DNA of 35,575 nucleotides from Prochlorococcus marinus CUG1416 (lineage in GTDB: Bacteria; Cyanobacteriota; Cyanobacteriia; PCC-6307; Cyanobiaceae). The DNA lies in NCBI RefSeq assembly GCF_017695965.1, contig NZ_JAAORM010000003.1:1-35575 (forward strand). Reading direction: 5' to 3'. Positions 21,188 to 29,234 of this stretch are shown here, piece after piece (the first letter of the stretch is position 1; every line of letters starts with the position of its first letter). A program made the translations under genes and the position numbers. The notes below the pieces were generated by a model, which was not told the DNA's origin, made no database searches, and was given only the letters and a program-made list of their open reading frames with translations.

Positions 21188-22341
21188 GTTTTAAATTTTC
21201 CCTCTAATAATAAAGCACTTAAAATTGAGCCTTCCATCCTGCCAAAACCTTCTCCTTCAAACCAATCCCCGCAAAATCCAATTCTATATTTTTTAATAAA
21301 TTGTAAAGATAATGGTACGGTGCATCCAGAAGGTTGTGAAGCTCTCCACTTCATAATAGAGATTTCCTCATTAAAAGTTAATTGATTTACTGATGTATTA
21401 TTACTAAACAATTTATTGAAATTTGAAAATATTATTTGTTTAAAAAAATCTTCATCTTTTGCATTTATATAAGAATTAATAAAATCTATATTTTTTGTAT
21501 GTACTACAATTCCTAATTTGTCATTATCTTGTAACTGAAAAATAACACGTTCAAATTTATATTTATTCTCCAGACTTTTATTTAAATAAAAATACCTATA
21601 TTTTTTAGAATAAAAATCTTTATAACCATAATTTGCATTTGTATAAATTAAAAAAGTTAACCTACTAATAAATGATTGCTTATCTAAAAAAGTCAAAAGC
21701 AAATCAATCTTTTTATCTTTATTTTTAGGAATAGCTTTTCTTAATGGAATTTGATTTATGTTCAATAGTTCCAGAGACCTTTTATGAAGTAATAAATTAG
21801 TTGAACAAATAAGATATTTAGATTTTAATTTATCTCCATTCTTAGAGGTTAAAGTCCATTCATTATTATTAAACGTCAAATCAACTATTAAAGTTTCAAA
21901 AAAATAATCAATCTTACCACTTAAATCATGCAATTCAATTATCTTTTGCGATAATTTACTCATAGAAAATGAAGAAAGATAACTCTCCCCGCTATAAAAT
22001 TGAGATTGATTAATAATTTCTGATTTAGTTTCATCCCCTAAAATAATTAATTCTGAATCGTCAATTTTAATAAATTTATTTTCTAATAATTCATCAATGT
22101 AATTTTTTAATAGAAGATTATCTTTACTGTTCCTTATATTAAAATTTGGAGCACCATGGTTTAGTTTCCATCCTTTAAATCTTTTACTTATTCTTGTACT
22201 TGCTCTTCCTCCAAGTTTTCGACCTACCTCAATTAATGCAATTGTTTTTGTAATGTTATTTTGAAGATACTTTGAAGCGAAAACACATGCAGATATCCCC
22301 CCCCCTATTATTAATAAGTCGTATGAAAAATTATTTTTCAT
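21181..22341 (-). CDS. FAD-dependent oxidoreductase, renalase-like
   Basis: The 386-residue flavoprotein has an N-terminal FAD-binding start YDLLIIGGGISACVFA (7-22), the second-glycine motif GRKLGGRASTR (about 40-50), and the end FCGDWFEGEGFGRMEGSILSALLL (about 356-379), the family's C-terminal FAD contact. The middle is a Lys/Asn-rich substrate domain. Renalase-type enzymes oxidise mis-formed NAD(P)H isomers in some bacteria, but the role here is only inferred. Its first gene neighbour on the same strand upstream is a possible TIM-barrel reductase. The gene ends against the uridine-kinase-like gene. Confidence 0.75.
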   Translation of the reverse strand: MKNNFSYDLLIIGGGISACVFASKYLQNNITKTIALIEVGRKLGGRASTRISKRFKGWKLNHGAPNFNIRNSKDNLLLKNYIDELLENKFIKIDDSELIILGDETKSEIINQSQFYSGESYLSSFSMSKLSQKIIELHDLSGKIDYFFETLIVDLTFNNNEWTLTSKNGDKLKSKYLICSTNLLLHKRSLELLNINQIPLRKAIPKNKDKKIDLLLTFLDKQSFISRLTFLIYTNANYGYKDFYSKKYRYFYLNKSLENKYKFERVIFQLQDNDKLGIVVHTKNIDFINSYINAKDEDFFKQIIFSNFNKLFSNNTSVNQLTFNEEISIMKWRASQPSGCTVPLSLQFIKKYRIGFCGDWFEGEGFGRMEGSILSALLLEGKFKTH

Positions 22342-22367
22342 GATTCTTAAATTGGTTGATATTATCT

Positions 22368-23165
22368 TTAATTTGCAAGGAAGTTATAAACAGAATTAAG
22401 TTTTTCAGATGATGCAAAATCAGTTTCAATTACAGGCGTAATATTATTATTTTTATAAAAACCAACTAGATCTATTGTAAAATCGTAAAAACAATTTAAA
22501 GAATTCAAACACTTTTCTGATATATAAACACCTTTCCAAGGACGAAATCTAAACCTCGCTATAAATTGTTTTGAAGGAATTAATAAACTTCCAAATAGAT
22601 TTATTTTTTCATATTTTGCCAATTTTTTAAGATAAATCAGTTCATTCTGAAGTACTTTAATATCTGTACCATATTGAAACCAAATTGAATTTATTAATCC
22701 CGAAGAAATTTTCCTCTCGAATCTTTCTCTTTCTGAAGACACATTATAATATTTCTTCAAGTATGGATTATAAGCTATACCTAATTTAACTTTTAAATTC
22801 TTTTCTTTTTTTATATTACTTAAAACATTAATTGAATCAAAGTTTTTTTTCTTACTAGAGCCTGAAACAAGAAGAATTTCATAATTTCTATTTGAATTAG
22901 AATTTTTTAAAAAATCTAAAAAATCATCATATGATTTTTCTTTGTTTTTAGAATATTGATGATAAAGACTATAGTGATAAGTTACATTAAATTCTTTAAA
23001 GTTCTTAGATATATATTTGATAGTTGAATTAAATAATGCTTTCTTAATAGGTCCCTTACAAGGAATATTAATATTTTTTATTTTATTAAATTTGCAGAAA
23101 TTAAGTTTATTTTCTAGCTGAGAAATATTTTTAAATGACAATTCAAACCTTAAATTATCAATCAT
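22368..23165 (-). CDS. Possible methylenetetrahydrofolate reductase-like TIM-barrel protein
   Basis: The 265-residue protein is Asn/Lys-rich and has a possible TIM-barrel rhythm of strands: EILLVSGSS (about 96-104), LKVKLGIAYNPY (about 124-135), FERKISSGLINSIWFQYG (about 149-166) and INLFGSLLIPSKQF (about 188-201). The Lys-Ile-Ser-Ser-Gly step followed by IWFQY resembles the MTHFR segment around its KxxxGA(D/N) loop. I am not certain; it could be another FAD- or folate-binding barrel. It lies 26 bp upstream of the renalase-like gene on the same strand, so the two may be co-transcribed. Confidence 0.45.
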   Translation of the reverse strand: MIDNLRFELSFKNISQLENKLNFCKFNKIKNINIPCKGPIKKALFNSTIKYISKNFKEFNVTYHYSLYHQYSKNKEKSYDDFLDFLKNSNSNRNYEILLVSGSSKKKNFDSINVLSNIKKEKNLKVKLGIAYNPYLKKYYNVSSERERFERKISSGLINSIWFQYGTDIKVLQNELIYLKKLAKYEKINLFGSLLIPSKQFIARFRFRPWKGVYISEKCLNSLNCFYDFTIDLVGFYKNNNITPVIETDFASSEKLNSVYNFLAN

Positions 23166-23197
23166 AAATTAATACATAAAATTTATACTTAAATATT

Positions 23198-23431
23198 CTA
23201 ACGGAAACATGCATCTGCTATCATTCTTATTTTTGAGGGCATATTTTTATCTTTACTCTTAATTAAATAACTGGGAGAAACCTCTAATACTGCTTTTAGC
23301 GAGATTTTATCTTCTTTTGATTTTGCGATAATATCATTAAAACATTTCCAGTTCTTTGAAATTACTATCCCAGGCCAGGATAAATAAAGACCTGCAAATA
23401 TCCCAGAAAATAGAAAGATTAAAGATCGCAT
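23198..23431 (-). CDS. Secreted hypothetical protein, 77 residues
   Basis: The product has a membrane or signal segment (about 3-26, SLIFLFSGIFAGLYLSWPGIV) then a small polar domain with two Cys (WKCFND and ADACFR at the very end). The two cysteines could form a disulfide. It is on the strand of the MTHFR-like gene and 33 bp before it. No family recognised. Confidence 0.55.
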   Translation of the reverse strand: MRSLIFLFSGIFAGLYLSWPGIVISKNWKCFNDIIAKSKEDKISLKAVLEVSPSYLIKSKDKNMPSKIRMIADACFR

Positions 23432-23595
23432 ATTTAAAATATTTAATATGCTTAAATAATATTTATAAAAAACAAAGTTACAAGTTTAAAAGGAAAAAGT
23501 TAATTAATTTCTTCTTGTTTTAGCAAATCATCTAACTATAAAAGATTTTGATGAACTTGAGAGGTTAGAATATCAAAAATGTATTTTTTAAGAAT

Positions 23596-24000
23596 ATGGC
23601 AAGTCAAGATTATCTAATTGCAATAGCATTAATAGAGCAAAACCTTGTTAGAGCAATGCCTCTTGGAGGGAAAGAAATTAAAGAGAATTTAGATGAACCA
23701 GAAAATTTCAAGAAACTTGGAGAAGAGGTTATTTTAAATCTTCTACTTAGAGTTTTTCAAAGGAGTGATGAAGGTGCATTAAAAAGATCCTCTGAAGATA
23801 AAGGGTTAATATTGGTTCATATGCATCCTAAAAGGATGCAGAAAGAACTTCCATTTATTAAATCTGAATGGATAAGAGATGGGGATACACAACAATTCTT
23901 AAAATACCTTGGCAATCTTTCCAAAGAGATATGGACTGCATCATTTGTAAAGTACAAAGGGATTGAATTTACTTCCATCTCAAAAAATGAAGAAATCTAA
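23596..24000 (+). CDS. Conserved-looking hypothetical protein, 134 residues
   Basis: The product is soluble: MASQDYLIAIALIEQNLVRA, then helical acidic parts, a His/Met stretch LILVHMHPKRMQKELP, a WIRDGDTQQFLKYL helix and a C-terminal WTASFVKYKGIEFTS strand. It has no recognised motif. As far as I recall, proteins like this occur in cyanobacteria, but the role is unknown. It is a single-gene unit between oppositely oriented genes. Confidence 0.6.
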   Translation: MASQDYLIAIALIEQNLVRAMPLGGKEIKENLDEPENFKKLGEEVILNLLLRVFQRSDEGALKRSSEDKGLILVHMHPKRMQKELPFIKSEWIRDGDTQQFLKYLGNLSKEIWTASFVKYKGIEFTSISKNEEI

Positions 24001-24021
24001 AACATATTTATAAATATTTTT

Positions 24022-24702
24022 TTAAAGGATTTCTTTCTTTAAATTATTATTTTCCTTAGAGACTCTAAAACATTTCTTACCATTACCAAAATCTATTGAA
24101 GAATATTCAAAATTATTTTTGATATGCAACGCACAATTGCCTTCAATACAAATACAAGATTTAATAATTTCTCTTTTAATAACATCATTAACGTAAGGTT
24201 CCCTCTCTTTTTCTTCATCGAAATGAGGACAAGCAATATCATTAATTATTCCAAGACAATTTATTATGTTCAATTCATTAGCAAAAGAATCCGATATACC
24301 TTTATCAAACCAACAAATAGCTCCAGCACTTACACCACTCATTACAATTCCTTTTTCATAAGCAATTTGTAAAATATTATGTAAATTCCATTCTTTCCAT
24401 ACTGCCAACATACTTTTTGTATTACCACCGCCAACATAAATTATATCTTGACTTAAAACTATCTCCTCTAAGTTTTCTGTTCTTGAGAAAAAATCAATAT
24501 GGCTTGTTATGCAACCTAATTTAGAAAATGCTCTATAAAAATTTAATTTATACAAGCTACTGTCTCCAGATGCTGTGGGTATGAAGCAAATTTTTGGTCT
24601 TTTTTTACTAATTAATGAAATTATATATTTTTCAATTTCAAGAGAGCCTAAAGAACGTCCAAACCCTCCTCCCCCTATTGCGACTATATTTTTACTATGC
24701 AT
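24022..24702 (-). CDS. Peptidase S51 family protein (dipeptidase E / cyanophycinase-like)
   Basis: The 226-residue protein has the start VAIGGGGFG, PTASGDSS (42-49), the nucleophile-loop motif IIYVGGGNTKSML (87-99), and GVSAGAICWF (123-132), where Ser125 is the expected catalytic nucleophile. It also carries acidic and His residues (ACPHFDEE, about 160-167) expected near the active site. Members hydrolyse Asp-X dipeptides, and relatives degrade cyanophycin. Length fits dipeptidase E rather than the longer cyanophycinases. A single-gene unit facing a GNAT gene. Confidence 0.8.
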   Translation of the reverse strand: MHSKNIVAIGGGGFGRSLGSLEIEKYIISLISKKRPKICFIPTASGDSSLYKLNFYRAFSKLGCITSHIDFFSRTENLEEIVLSQDIIYVGGGNTKSMLAVWKEWNLHNILQIAYEKGIVMSGVSAGAICWFDKGISDSFANELNIINCLGIINDIACPHFDEEKEREPYVNDVIKREIIKSCICIEGNCALHIKNNFEYSSIDFGNGKKCFRVSKENNNLKKEIL

Positions 24703-24722
24703 ATTAAATAATAGATTTGTTT

Positions 24723-25193
24723 ATGAATTTAAGACAAATTACCATTAAAGATCAACTTGAATTAAAGAAGGTTTATTTTGATTCAATTCAATCATTAAAT
24801 GAAGAAATATATAGCAAAGAGCAAAAAAGAGCTTGGTCTAGCCAAGCTTGGGATAATCCAAATTTTGAAAAGTCAATAACTCAGGGCAAAGGATGGCTTT
24901 TAAGTGATAAAGGAATAATTCTTGCTTTTGCTACAAGGTATCCAAAAAATAGAATTGCTTTATTTTATTGTAAAGGTAAATCCCAGAGAAAAGGTTTTGG
25001 TTCTAAGTTACTTCATAAATTAGAAGATGAAGCCAAGAAAGAAGGTTTAGATTCTCTTTTAACTGAAGCAAGCTTGATAAGTTATGAATTATTTATAAAA
25101 AACGAATGGAAAATTATTCGTAAAGAAAAAGTTACCATAAATAATATTGTTTTTGAAAGATATAAAATGATTAAAATTATAAAAATTAATTAG
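24723..25193 (+). CDS. GNAT-family N-acetyltransferase
   Basis: I start at ATG 24723 rather than the TTG two codons earlier. The 156-residue protein has the acetyl-CoA-binding GNAT pattern: a central beta strand RIALFYCKGKSQRKGFGSKLL (about 80-100, with the Q/R-x-x-G-x-G/A loop KSQRKGFGSK), followed by LEDEAKKEGLDSLLTEASLIS and a C-terminal strand. It would transfer acetyl to an amine; the substrate is unknown. It stands on its own next to a small membrane gene. Confidence 0.75.
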   Translation: MNLRQITIKDQLELKKVYFDSIQSLNEEIYSKEQKRAWSSQAWDNPNFEKSITQGKGWLLSDKGIILAFATRYPKNRIALFYCKGKSQRKGFGSKLLHKLEDEAKKEGLDSLLTEASLISYELFIKNEWKIIRKEKVTINNIVFERYKMIKIIKIN

Positions 25194-25203
25194 TTAATTG
25201 ATA

Positions 25204-25527
25204 ATGAACAGAAAAAGTAATGGGATAATATTGATTCAAAGAATGCTAGTTTGGGCTATATACTTTTTTTCAGGATTTATTCTTTATTCAAACAAAGGTA
25301 TTTTACCTTCTTTTTTAATTACTTTTTCAAGAATTATTTATCCATTATCTATATTCTGGCTGCAAATAAGAATTAAAAAAAGAACTAAATTTCTGCCTAT
25401 TGATTCAAAAATGTCGACATCGCAGTTATGGTTCAATTTATTACCCGTTATTGCATCTCTTTTAACAGTAATTCTTTCTCTAACGAATGCATTCTTGTAT
25501 ATTCTAGGAAAGTCAATTAACTCTTAA
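25204..25527 (+). CDS. Membrane protein, hypothetical, 107 residues
   Basis: ATG 25204 is preferred over TTG 25198. The product has three hydrophobic segments (MLVWAIYFFSGFILYS, LPSFLITFSRIIYPLSIFWL, LPVIASLLTVILSLTNAFLYIL) separated by short polar loops with a basic turn RIKKRTKF. It probably sits in a thylakoid or inner membrane. It directly follows the GNAT gene on the same strand. No family recognised. Confidence 0.6.
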   Translation: MNRKSNGIILIQRMLVWAIYFFSGFILYSNKGILPSFLITFSRIIYPLSIFWLQIRIKKRTKFLPIDSKMSTSQLWFNLLPVIASLLTVILSLTNAFLYILGKSINS

Positions 25528-25647
25528 ATTGAATAAAATTACTTTTTTTCTCATTGCATTAGGTATTTAACTTTTAAAAACATAATGTAAAGAAATTTGC
25601 CTTTTACTTAAATTTGTCTAAATTTTAAATAGTGATCAATATTTATA

Positions 25648-25800
25648 ATGAAGGATATTTCATTACAGAGAAATATTAATTTTGATACTGAACGAAAAGA
25701 AAGAAACGATTATGAATCATTCTCTTTAAAAATTACAGATAGTTTATATAAAAAAGATATTGGAAAATTTTTAGAGACTCTATCTTCTCATTTTATTTAG
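25648..25800 (+). CDS. Hypothetical 50-residue protein
   Basis: ATG 25648 to TAG 25798-25800. The product is soluble and charged (QRNINFDTERKERNDYES and SLYKKDIGKFLETL). It lies among a series of small genes on the plus strand. There is no recognised motif, and it is supported only by length, reading frame and composition. Confidence 0.45.
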   Translation: MKDISLQRNINFDTERKERNDYESFSLKITDSLYKKDIGKFLETLSSHFI

Positions 25801-25903
25801 TTATTTAGGAAAAATAATATTTTTCTGATCTTCAAATAAAAACAGTCTAATAAATAAATAAGTTTTTGAAGGATAATAGATTAAATTTTTAAAAAATAAT
25901 CAG

Positions 25904-26221
25904 ATGCAATTATTTCTTGCTGACTGTCAATTTCCTGACATCGAAAATCAAGTAAAAGCTTATCAATTATTTGTGGAAGCCTGGGAAAACGGTGAAATGG
26001 CAAAATCAGATAAAACAGACAAATTTGAGATGTTATTTAGAGTGCATGCACCAGGAGAAGGGAGAGTAGTTTGTTTATGTAAGGCTCATAGTGATAAAGA
26101 AATTTTTGAACATTTTGCGCCATGGAGAGCTAAATTCGGCATTCATATGGAATTTACACCTGTAATAAGTTGTCAAAATGTTGTTGATTACCATAAGGAT
26201 TTGTTCAAAACATTAGGGTAA
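25904..26221 (+). CDS. DUF3303-family protein
   Basis: The 105-residue product shows the DUF3303 pattern: start MQLFLADCQFPD, then EAWENGEM, MLFRVHAPGEGRVVCLCKA (about 44-62) and HFAPWRAKFGIHMEFTPVI (about 71-89). These are small ferredoxin-like-fold proteins with no known function, widespread in cyanobacteria. The Cys pair VCLC and the C-terminal Cys are visible. It is probably in a short operon with the following small membrane proteins. Confidence 0.75.
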   Translation: MQLFLADCQFPDIENQVKAYQLFVEAWENGEMAKSDKTDKFEMLFRVHAPGEGRVVCLCKAHSDKEIFEHFAPWRAKFGIHMEFTPVISCQNVVDYHKDLFKTLG

Positions 26222-26243
26222 ACTCTTAAATCTAATCTTTATT

Positions 26244-26423
26244 GTGATTAAACCATTTCCCAATCTTATCTACAAAAACAAAGATAGAAATCTATCTTCT
26301 TCTAAAATCAGTCCCAAAGAAGAAGAAAAGGTTAAGTCTAAACCATTAATAATATTTGGTTTTATTATCTCATTGACTTCTATCTTTTTACTTTTGTTCA
26401 CCATAAATAACAAATTTGGATAA
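26244..26423 (+). CDS. Small membrane protein with GTG start
   Basis: GTG 26244. The product has a basic, Pro-rich N-terminal half (KPFPNLIYKNKDRN... KEEEKVKSK) and one hydrophobic helix near the end (LIIFGFIISLTSIFLLLF). A tail-anchored membrane topology is likely. It follows the DUF3303 gene by 22 bases. Family unknown. Confidence 0.5.
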   Translation: MIKPFPNLIYKNKDRNLSSSKISPKEEEKVKSKPLIIFGFIISLTSIFLLLFTINNKFG

Positions 26424-26491
26424 TTTGAGTAATTATCACTAATAGTTAAAAATAAAAATGATTTAGCATTAATTCAAAATTAATTAATCAA

Positions 26492-26608
26492 ATGGCATTT
26501 AACGAAGGGGGAATGGCATCTGGCCTTCTCATAATTGCAGTATCTATAGTTTTTGCTGCAGGTTTTGGATTTTTAGTGTTGCATTTTGTCCCGGGGACAC
26601 CTTTTTAA
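26492..26608 (+). CDS. 38-residue single-span membrane protein
   Basis: The product reads MAFNEGGMASG, a hydrophobic helix (LLIIAVSIVFAAGFGFLVL) and the end HFVPGTPF. The size and layout match the tiny photosystem or cytochrome subunits of cyanobacteria, but I do not recognise it as a named one. It is a likely one-gene unit or the last gene after the DUF3303 group. Confidence 0.6.
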   Translation: MAFNEGGMASGLLIIAVSIVFAAGFGFLVLHFVPGTPF

Positions 26609-26641
26609 TTAATCTAATTTTAATAAAATACCTTAAAAATC

Positions 26642-26911
26642 TTAAACATTAACAGTCTCTAAATCCTGTATTTGATTATCAACAGGACTAGATTTCCTCT
26701 TTAATTTATATGCATAAACTAAAGACCCTAAAGCTAAAGTACTAGAGGCCAATATACCTGATATGAGTATCAAAGCAAAAAGTCCTCCTATTATTCCCCC
26801 TTTCAATCGAAGTAAGTTTGATTTAATTAAAAGAATTAACAAAAAAACAATGGTTGCTTTTAGTGAAGTAATTTTCACAAAAGTCAATGGATAAAAAGGG
26901 TTTAACAGCAT
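26642..26911 (-). CDS. Membrane protein, hypothetical, 89 residues
   Basis: The product has two or three hydrophobic segments (about 12-30 and 37-68, with GGIIGGLFALILISGILASS) and a polar end (QDLETVNV). It is placed between two tiny membrane-protein genes. The first residues MLLNPFYPLTF make the start plausible but not certain. No family recognised. Confidence 0.55.
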   Translation of the reverse strand: MLLNPFYPLTFVKITSLKATIVFLLILLIKSNLLRLKGGIIGGLFALILISGILASSTLALGSLVYAYKLKRKSSPVDNQIQDLETVNV

Positions 26912-26962
26912 CTCTTCAGCAATTTAAATTAAATATTATTCTAGAAATAAATTATAAAAACC

Positions 26963-26992
26963 GCATAAAAAAAAGACTCTAATGAGTCTTTT
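26963..26992 (-). terminator. Rho-independent terminator, twin of the one at 9025
   Basis: Read on the minus strand: stem AAAAGACTC / GAGTCTTTT, loop ATTA and a long T-run. It ends the 45-residue gene at 27019 and is the same hairpin as in the island copy. Confidence 0.85.
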
Positions 26993-27018
26993 AGTTTAAA
27001 TCAAAAAGATTTATTGAT

Positions 27019-27156
27019 TTATGCGTCTTTATCGAACTTGCTTAGGTTAGGGCCTGCAACCAAACCAACTAGAGCAAAAAGTACTAAAGAGAGGACCCCA
27101 ACAGCAGCTGCATAAGGATTGAAACCACCTAAAGAAAAGGAAGCTAATAAATTCAT
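27019..27156 (-). CDS. 45-residue single-span membrane protein, second copy
   Basis: The product reads MNLLASFSLGGFNPYAAAVG, then a hydrophobic helix and AGPNLSKFDKDA. It has the same length as the gene at 8866-9003 and shares the GGFNP(S/Y)AAAVG and GPN(F/L)SK blocks. The matching upstream region (TATAGGTATATTT, TTCTGTATG, T-rich leader) and the identical terminator show that a full unit was copied. This copy has the cleaner helix and sits among core-like genes, so it may be the source. Function not known; the size fits a thylakoid membrane protein. Confidence 0.7.
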   Translation of the reverse strand: MNLLASFSLGGFNPYAAAVGVLSLVLFALVGLVAGPNLSKFDKDA

Positions 27157-27218
27157 GATTTAAAAAACAAATATCTTGGAGTTAAGCATACAGAATATTT
27201 GAGGAAAATATACCTATA
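27157..27218 (-). promoter_or_regulatory. Promoter and leader of the second 45-residue gene
   Basis: On the minus strand TATAGGTATATTTT (27205-27218 on plus coordinates), then TTCTGTATGCT with a TATGCT -10-like box (27185-27190), then TTTGTTTTTTAAA up to the ATG. The order and spacing match those at 8809-8865. Confidence 0.55.
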
Positions 27219-27364
27219 TTGAGACATTTCTTCGTAATTATGAAAATATTTAGCTAAATCCTTTATTACCAACACACAAATTCTTTATTTTTTATTTTAT
27301 TATCAAGGGATATATCATAACTTTTGTTTGCATATTTTAAGACAATTAACACTAATGTTCCCTA

Positions 27365-27745
27365 ATGACTTCTAACTATACCTTTATTTATGATGGAGAA
27401 TGTCCATTTTGCAATCATTTTGCAGAGCTCTTGGAAATCAAAAGCAAGATAAATAATATTAAAATTCTTGATGGTCGTAAGAATTCAACCCTAATCAAAT
27501 CTCTATTAGAAAAAGGTTTTGACATAGATAAAGGTGCTATTCTCCTGAAAGATGAAGATATCTTTCATGGAGCAGAAGCAATAAATACTATTTGCAAACA
27601 GATAAAAAACCCTTCCAGTAGTTTACTTTTCTTACTTTCCAGAGTATTCAAATCAACTAAACGAACAAACGTACTATTTCCGTTACTTGTTAGGGCGAGA
27701 AGATTTGCACTCATAGCAAAAGGTGTATCAACATCTCTAGTTTAA
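27365..27745 (+). CDS. DCC-family (DUF393) thiol-disulfide oxidoreductase-like protein
   Basis: The 126-residue product has the signature DGECPFCN (10-17) that names the family, a following helix (HFAELLEIKSK), the strand IKILDGRKN, and the GAEAINTICKQI helix (about 77-88). Family members resemble thioredoxins and are thought to bind or reduce thiols, but few are characterised. The C-terminal basic helix (LFPLLVRARRFALIAKG) is usual for the family. Start ATG 27365 is the first in frame. A single-gene unit. Confidence 0.8.
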   Translation: MTSNYTFIYDGECPFCNHFAELLEIKSKINNIKILDGRKNSTLIKSLLEKGFDIDKGAILLKDEDIFHGAEAINTICKQIKNPSSSLLFLLSRVFKSTKRTNVLFPLLVRARRFALIAKGVSTSLV

Positions 27746-27853
27746 AAAATAAATAATTTATAAAAAATAAATAACATATTTATAAGCTTCTGTATCAATA
27801 AATGATAATTCATAATTTATTAGCTAGAAATAAGTGGTAACACAAAATATTTG

Positions 27854-28039
27854 ATGATAGAAAACTTCAATCCATTTATTTCATTAGGTGGCGATAACCA
27901 GAAAGTTAATCATATGGCTGAGGCAGCACTCGAAATGAATTTAACCTGCAATGATTTAAAGAAGGATTTAGATTTAACTGATGGAGATGTAGTTGATATG
28001 TTGCAACTAGTTATGGATAGGTTTAAAAATAGTAATTAA
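27854..28039 (+). CDS. Small acidic helical protein, hypothetical
   Basis: ATG 27854 is preferred to TTG 27851. The 61-residue product is acidic and helical (HMAEAALEMNLTCNDLKKDLDLTDGDVVDMLQLVMDRF), with a single Cys. It resembles small regulatory or helical-bundle proteins, but no family is assigned. It precedes another small gene by 44 bp on the same strand. Confidence 0.55.
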   Translation: MIENFNPFISLGGDNQKVNHMAEAALEMNLTCNDLKKDLDLTDGDVVDMLQLVMDRFKNSN

Positions 28040-28083
28040 GTTTAAATCGTTACTAGTAAATCCTTAATATTTACATTTTTTTA

Positions 28084-28386
28084 ATGAAAACAATACAAAT
28101 TGAGTTTTCAAAATATGAATCAGTTAACTTTTTATGGTCTAAATTAATAGAAGATTACGGATTTGATAAGGCTAGAAAAATAGTTTCTCAAGCAATAGAT
28201 TTACAAAAAATGAATGGCACGAAAAATAACACCATGCCAATCATATTTTCAGGAACAGGAGGATCAGCCCTAATACCCATAAAAATGCTAGAAAAAGATG
28301 ATTTTAAAATTAGTTATAAAGAAAATCAAGTTTTAATATTTAATCTGAAAAGAAAGTCATTTCAAATTTTAAATGAAGCAAACTAA
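28084..28386 (+). CDS. Hypothetical 100-residue protein
   Basis: The product starts MKTIQIEFSKYESVNFLW and continues with a mixed alpha/beta pattern (ARKIVSQAIDLQKMNG, TMPIIFSGTGGSALIP, NQVLIFNLKRKSFQIL). The GTGGSALIP stretch looks like a nucleotide-binding loop but lacks a P-loop Lys. No family recognised. It is the second of two small plus-strand genes before an MBL-fold gene. Confidence 0.5.
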   Translation: MKTIQIEFSKYESVNFLWSKLIEDYGFDKARKIVSQAIDLQKMNGTKNNTMPIIFSGTGGSALIPIKMLEKDDFKISYKENQVLIFNLKRKSFQILNEAN

Positions 28387-28452
28387 TCTAAGTTAGTACC
28401 TTCTCGATAAAGTCAAAATTATTTTATAGTCTAATAAAATATCAATTAGTTA

Positions 28453-29169
28453 ATGACTTTTGAAGCTACCTACCTTGGATCAAATGGTTGGTTTATAAAA
28501 TTAAAAGAAAATAATATAATTATTGATCCGTGGCTCAAAGGTGATTTAGTATTTCCTCCAGGAGAATGGTTTTTCAAAGGATCATTAGAAAAAGAAATTT
28601 CAATAAAAGAGCAAGTAGATATCATTTTATTAACTCAAGGATTACCTGACCACTGTCATATACAAACTTTAGAAACGTTTAAAAAAGATATTCCCATAAT
28701 ATGCCCTAAAAGTGCTAATGAAATATTAGAAAAAATAGGTTTTACCTCAATTAATATTCTTAAGCCAGCTCAAAAAACTCATTTGTGTAATATAAGTTTT
28801 GAAGCTACTGCTGGAGCTCCAGTTCCACAGAGAGAAAACGGATATATCATAAGAGATGATTTCAATAATAGTTTTTATATAGAACCCCATGGATATCTTG
28901 ATGAAAATTTAGAAAAACAAAATCTTGATGCTGTAATAACTCCTACAAAAAATTTAGAATTGCCACTAGTAGGCTCTTTTGTAAAAGGTGCTGATGTAAT
29001 CCCTAAATTAATACACAAATTCAACCCAAAATTTATACTTTCAAGTACCGTTGGAGGAGATGCAAAATACTCAGGTTTCTTAAATAACTTTATTTCAGTT
29101 CAGGAATATAAAAAAGAATTAAATTGTAATCTTATAGATTTAAAGAGTATGCAATCCATTATGATTTAA
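28453..29169 (+). CDS. Metallo-beta-lactamase-fold protein with altered metal motif
   Basis: The 238-residue protein has the MBL layout: YLGSNGWFIK (7-16), IIIDPWLKGD (about 22-31), then LLTQGLPDHCH (59-69) where the canonical HxHxDH is replaced by TQGLPDHCH, keeping Asp66 and His67 but not the first two histidines. The later His (EPHGYL, about 143-148) and the Gly-rich GGD loop near the end are present. Cyanobacterial relatives with this motif exist as far as I recall, so a one-metal or non-hydrolytic role is possible. A single-gene unit. Confidence 0.7.
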   Translation: MTFEATYLGSNGWFIKLKENNIIIDPWLKGDLVFPPGEWFFKGSLEKEISIKEQVDIILLTQGLPDHCHIQTLETFKKDIPIICPKSANEILEKIGFTSINILKPAQKTHLCNISFEATAGAPVPQRENGYIIRDDFNNSFYIEPHGYLDENLEKQNLDAVITPTKNLELPLVGSFVKGADVIPKLIHKFNPKFILSSTVGGDAKYSGFLNNFISVQEYKKELNCNLIDLKSMQSIMI

Positions 29170-29234
29170 ATTTATCTGAAAATGTTCCAATTTTCTCATT
29201 TTGAATCGAAGTGTATTCATTATAAAAGGAGCCT

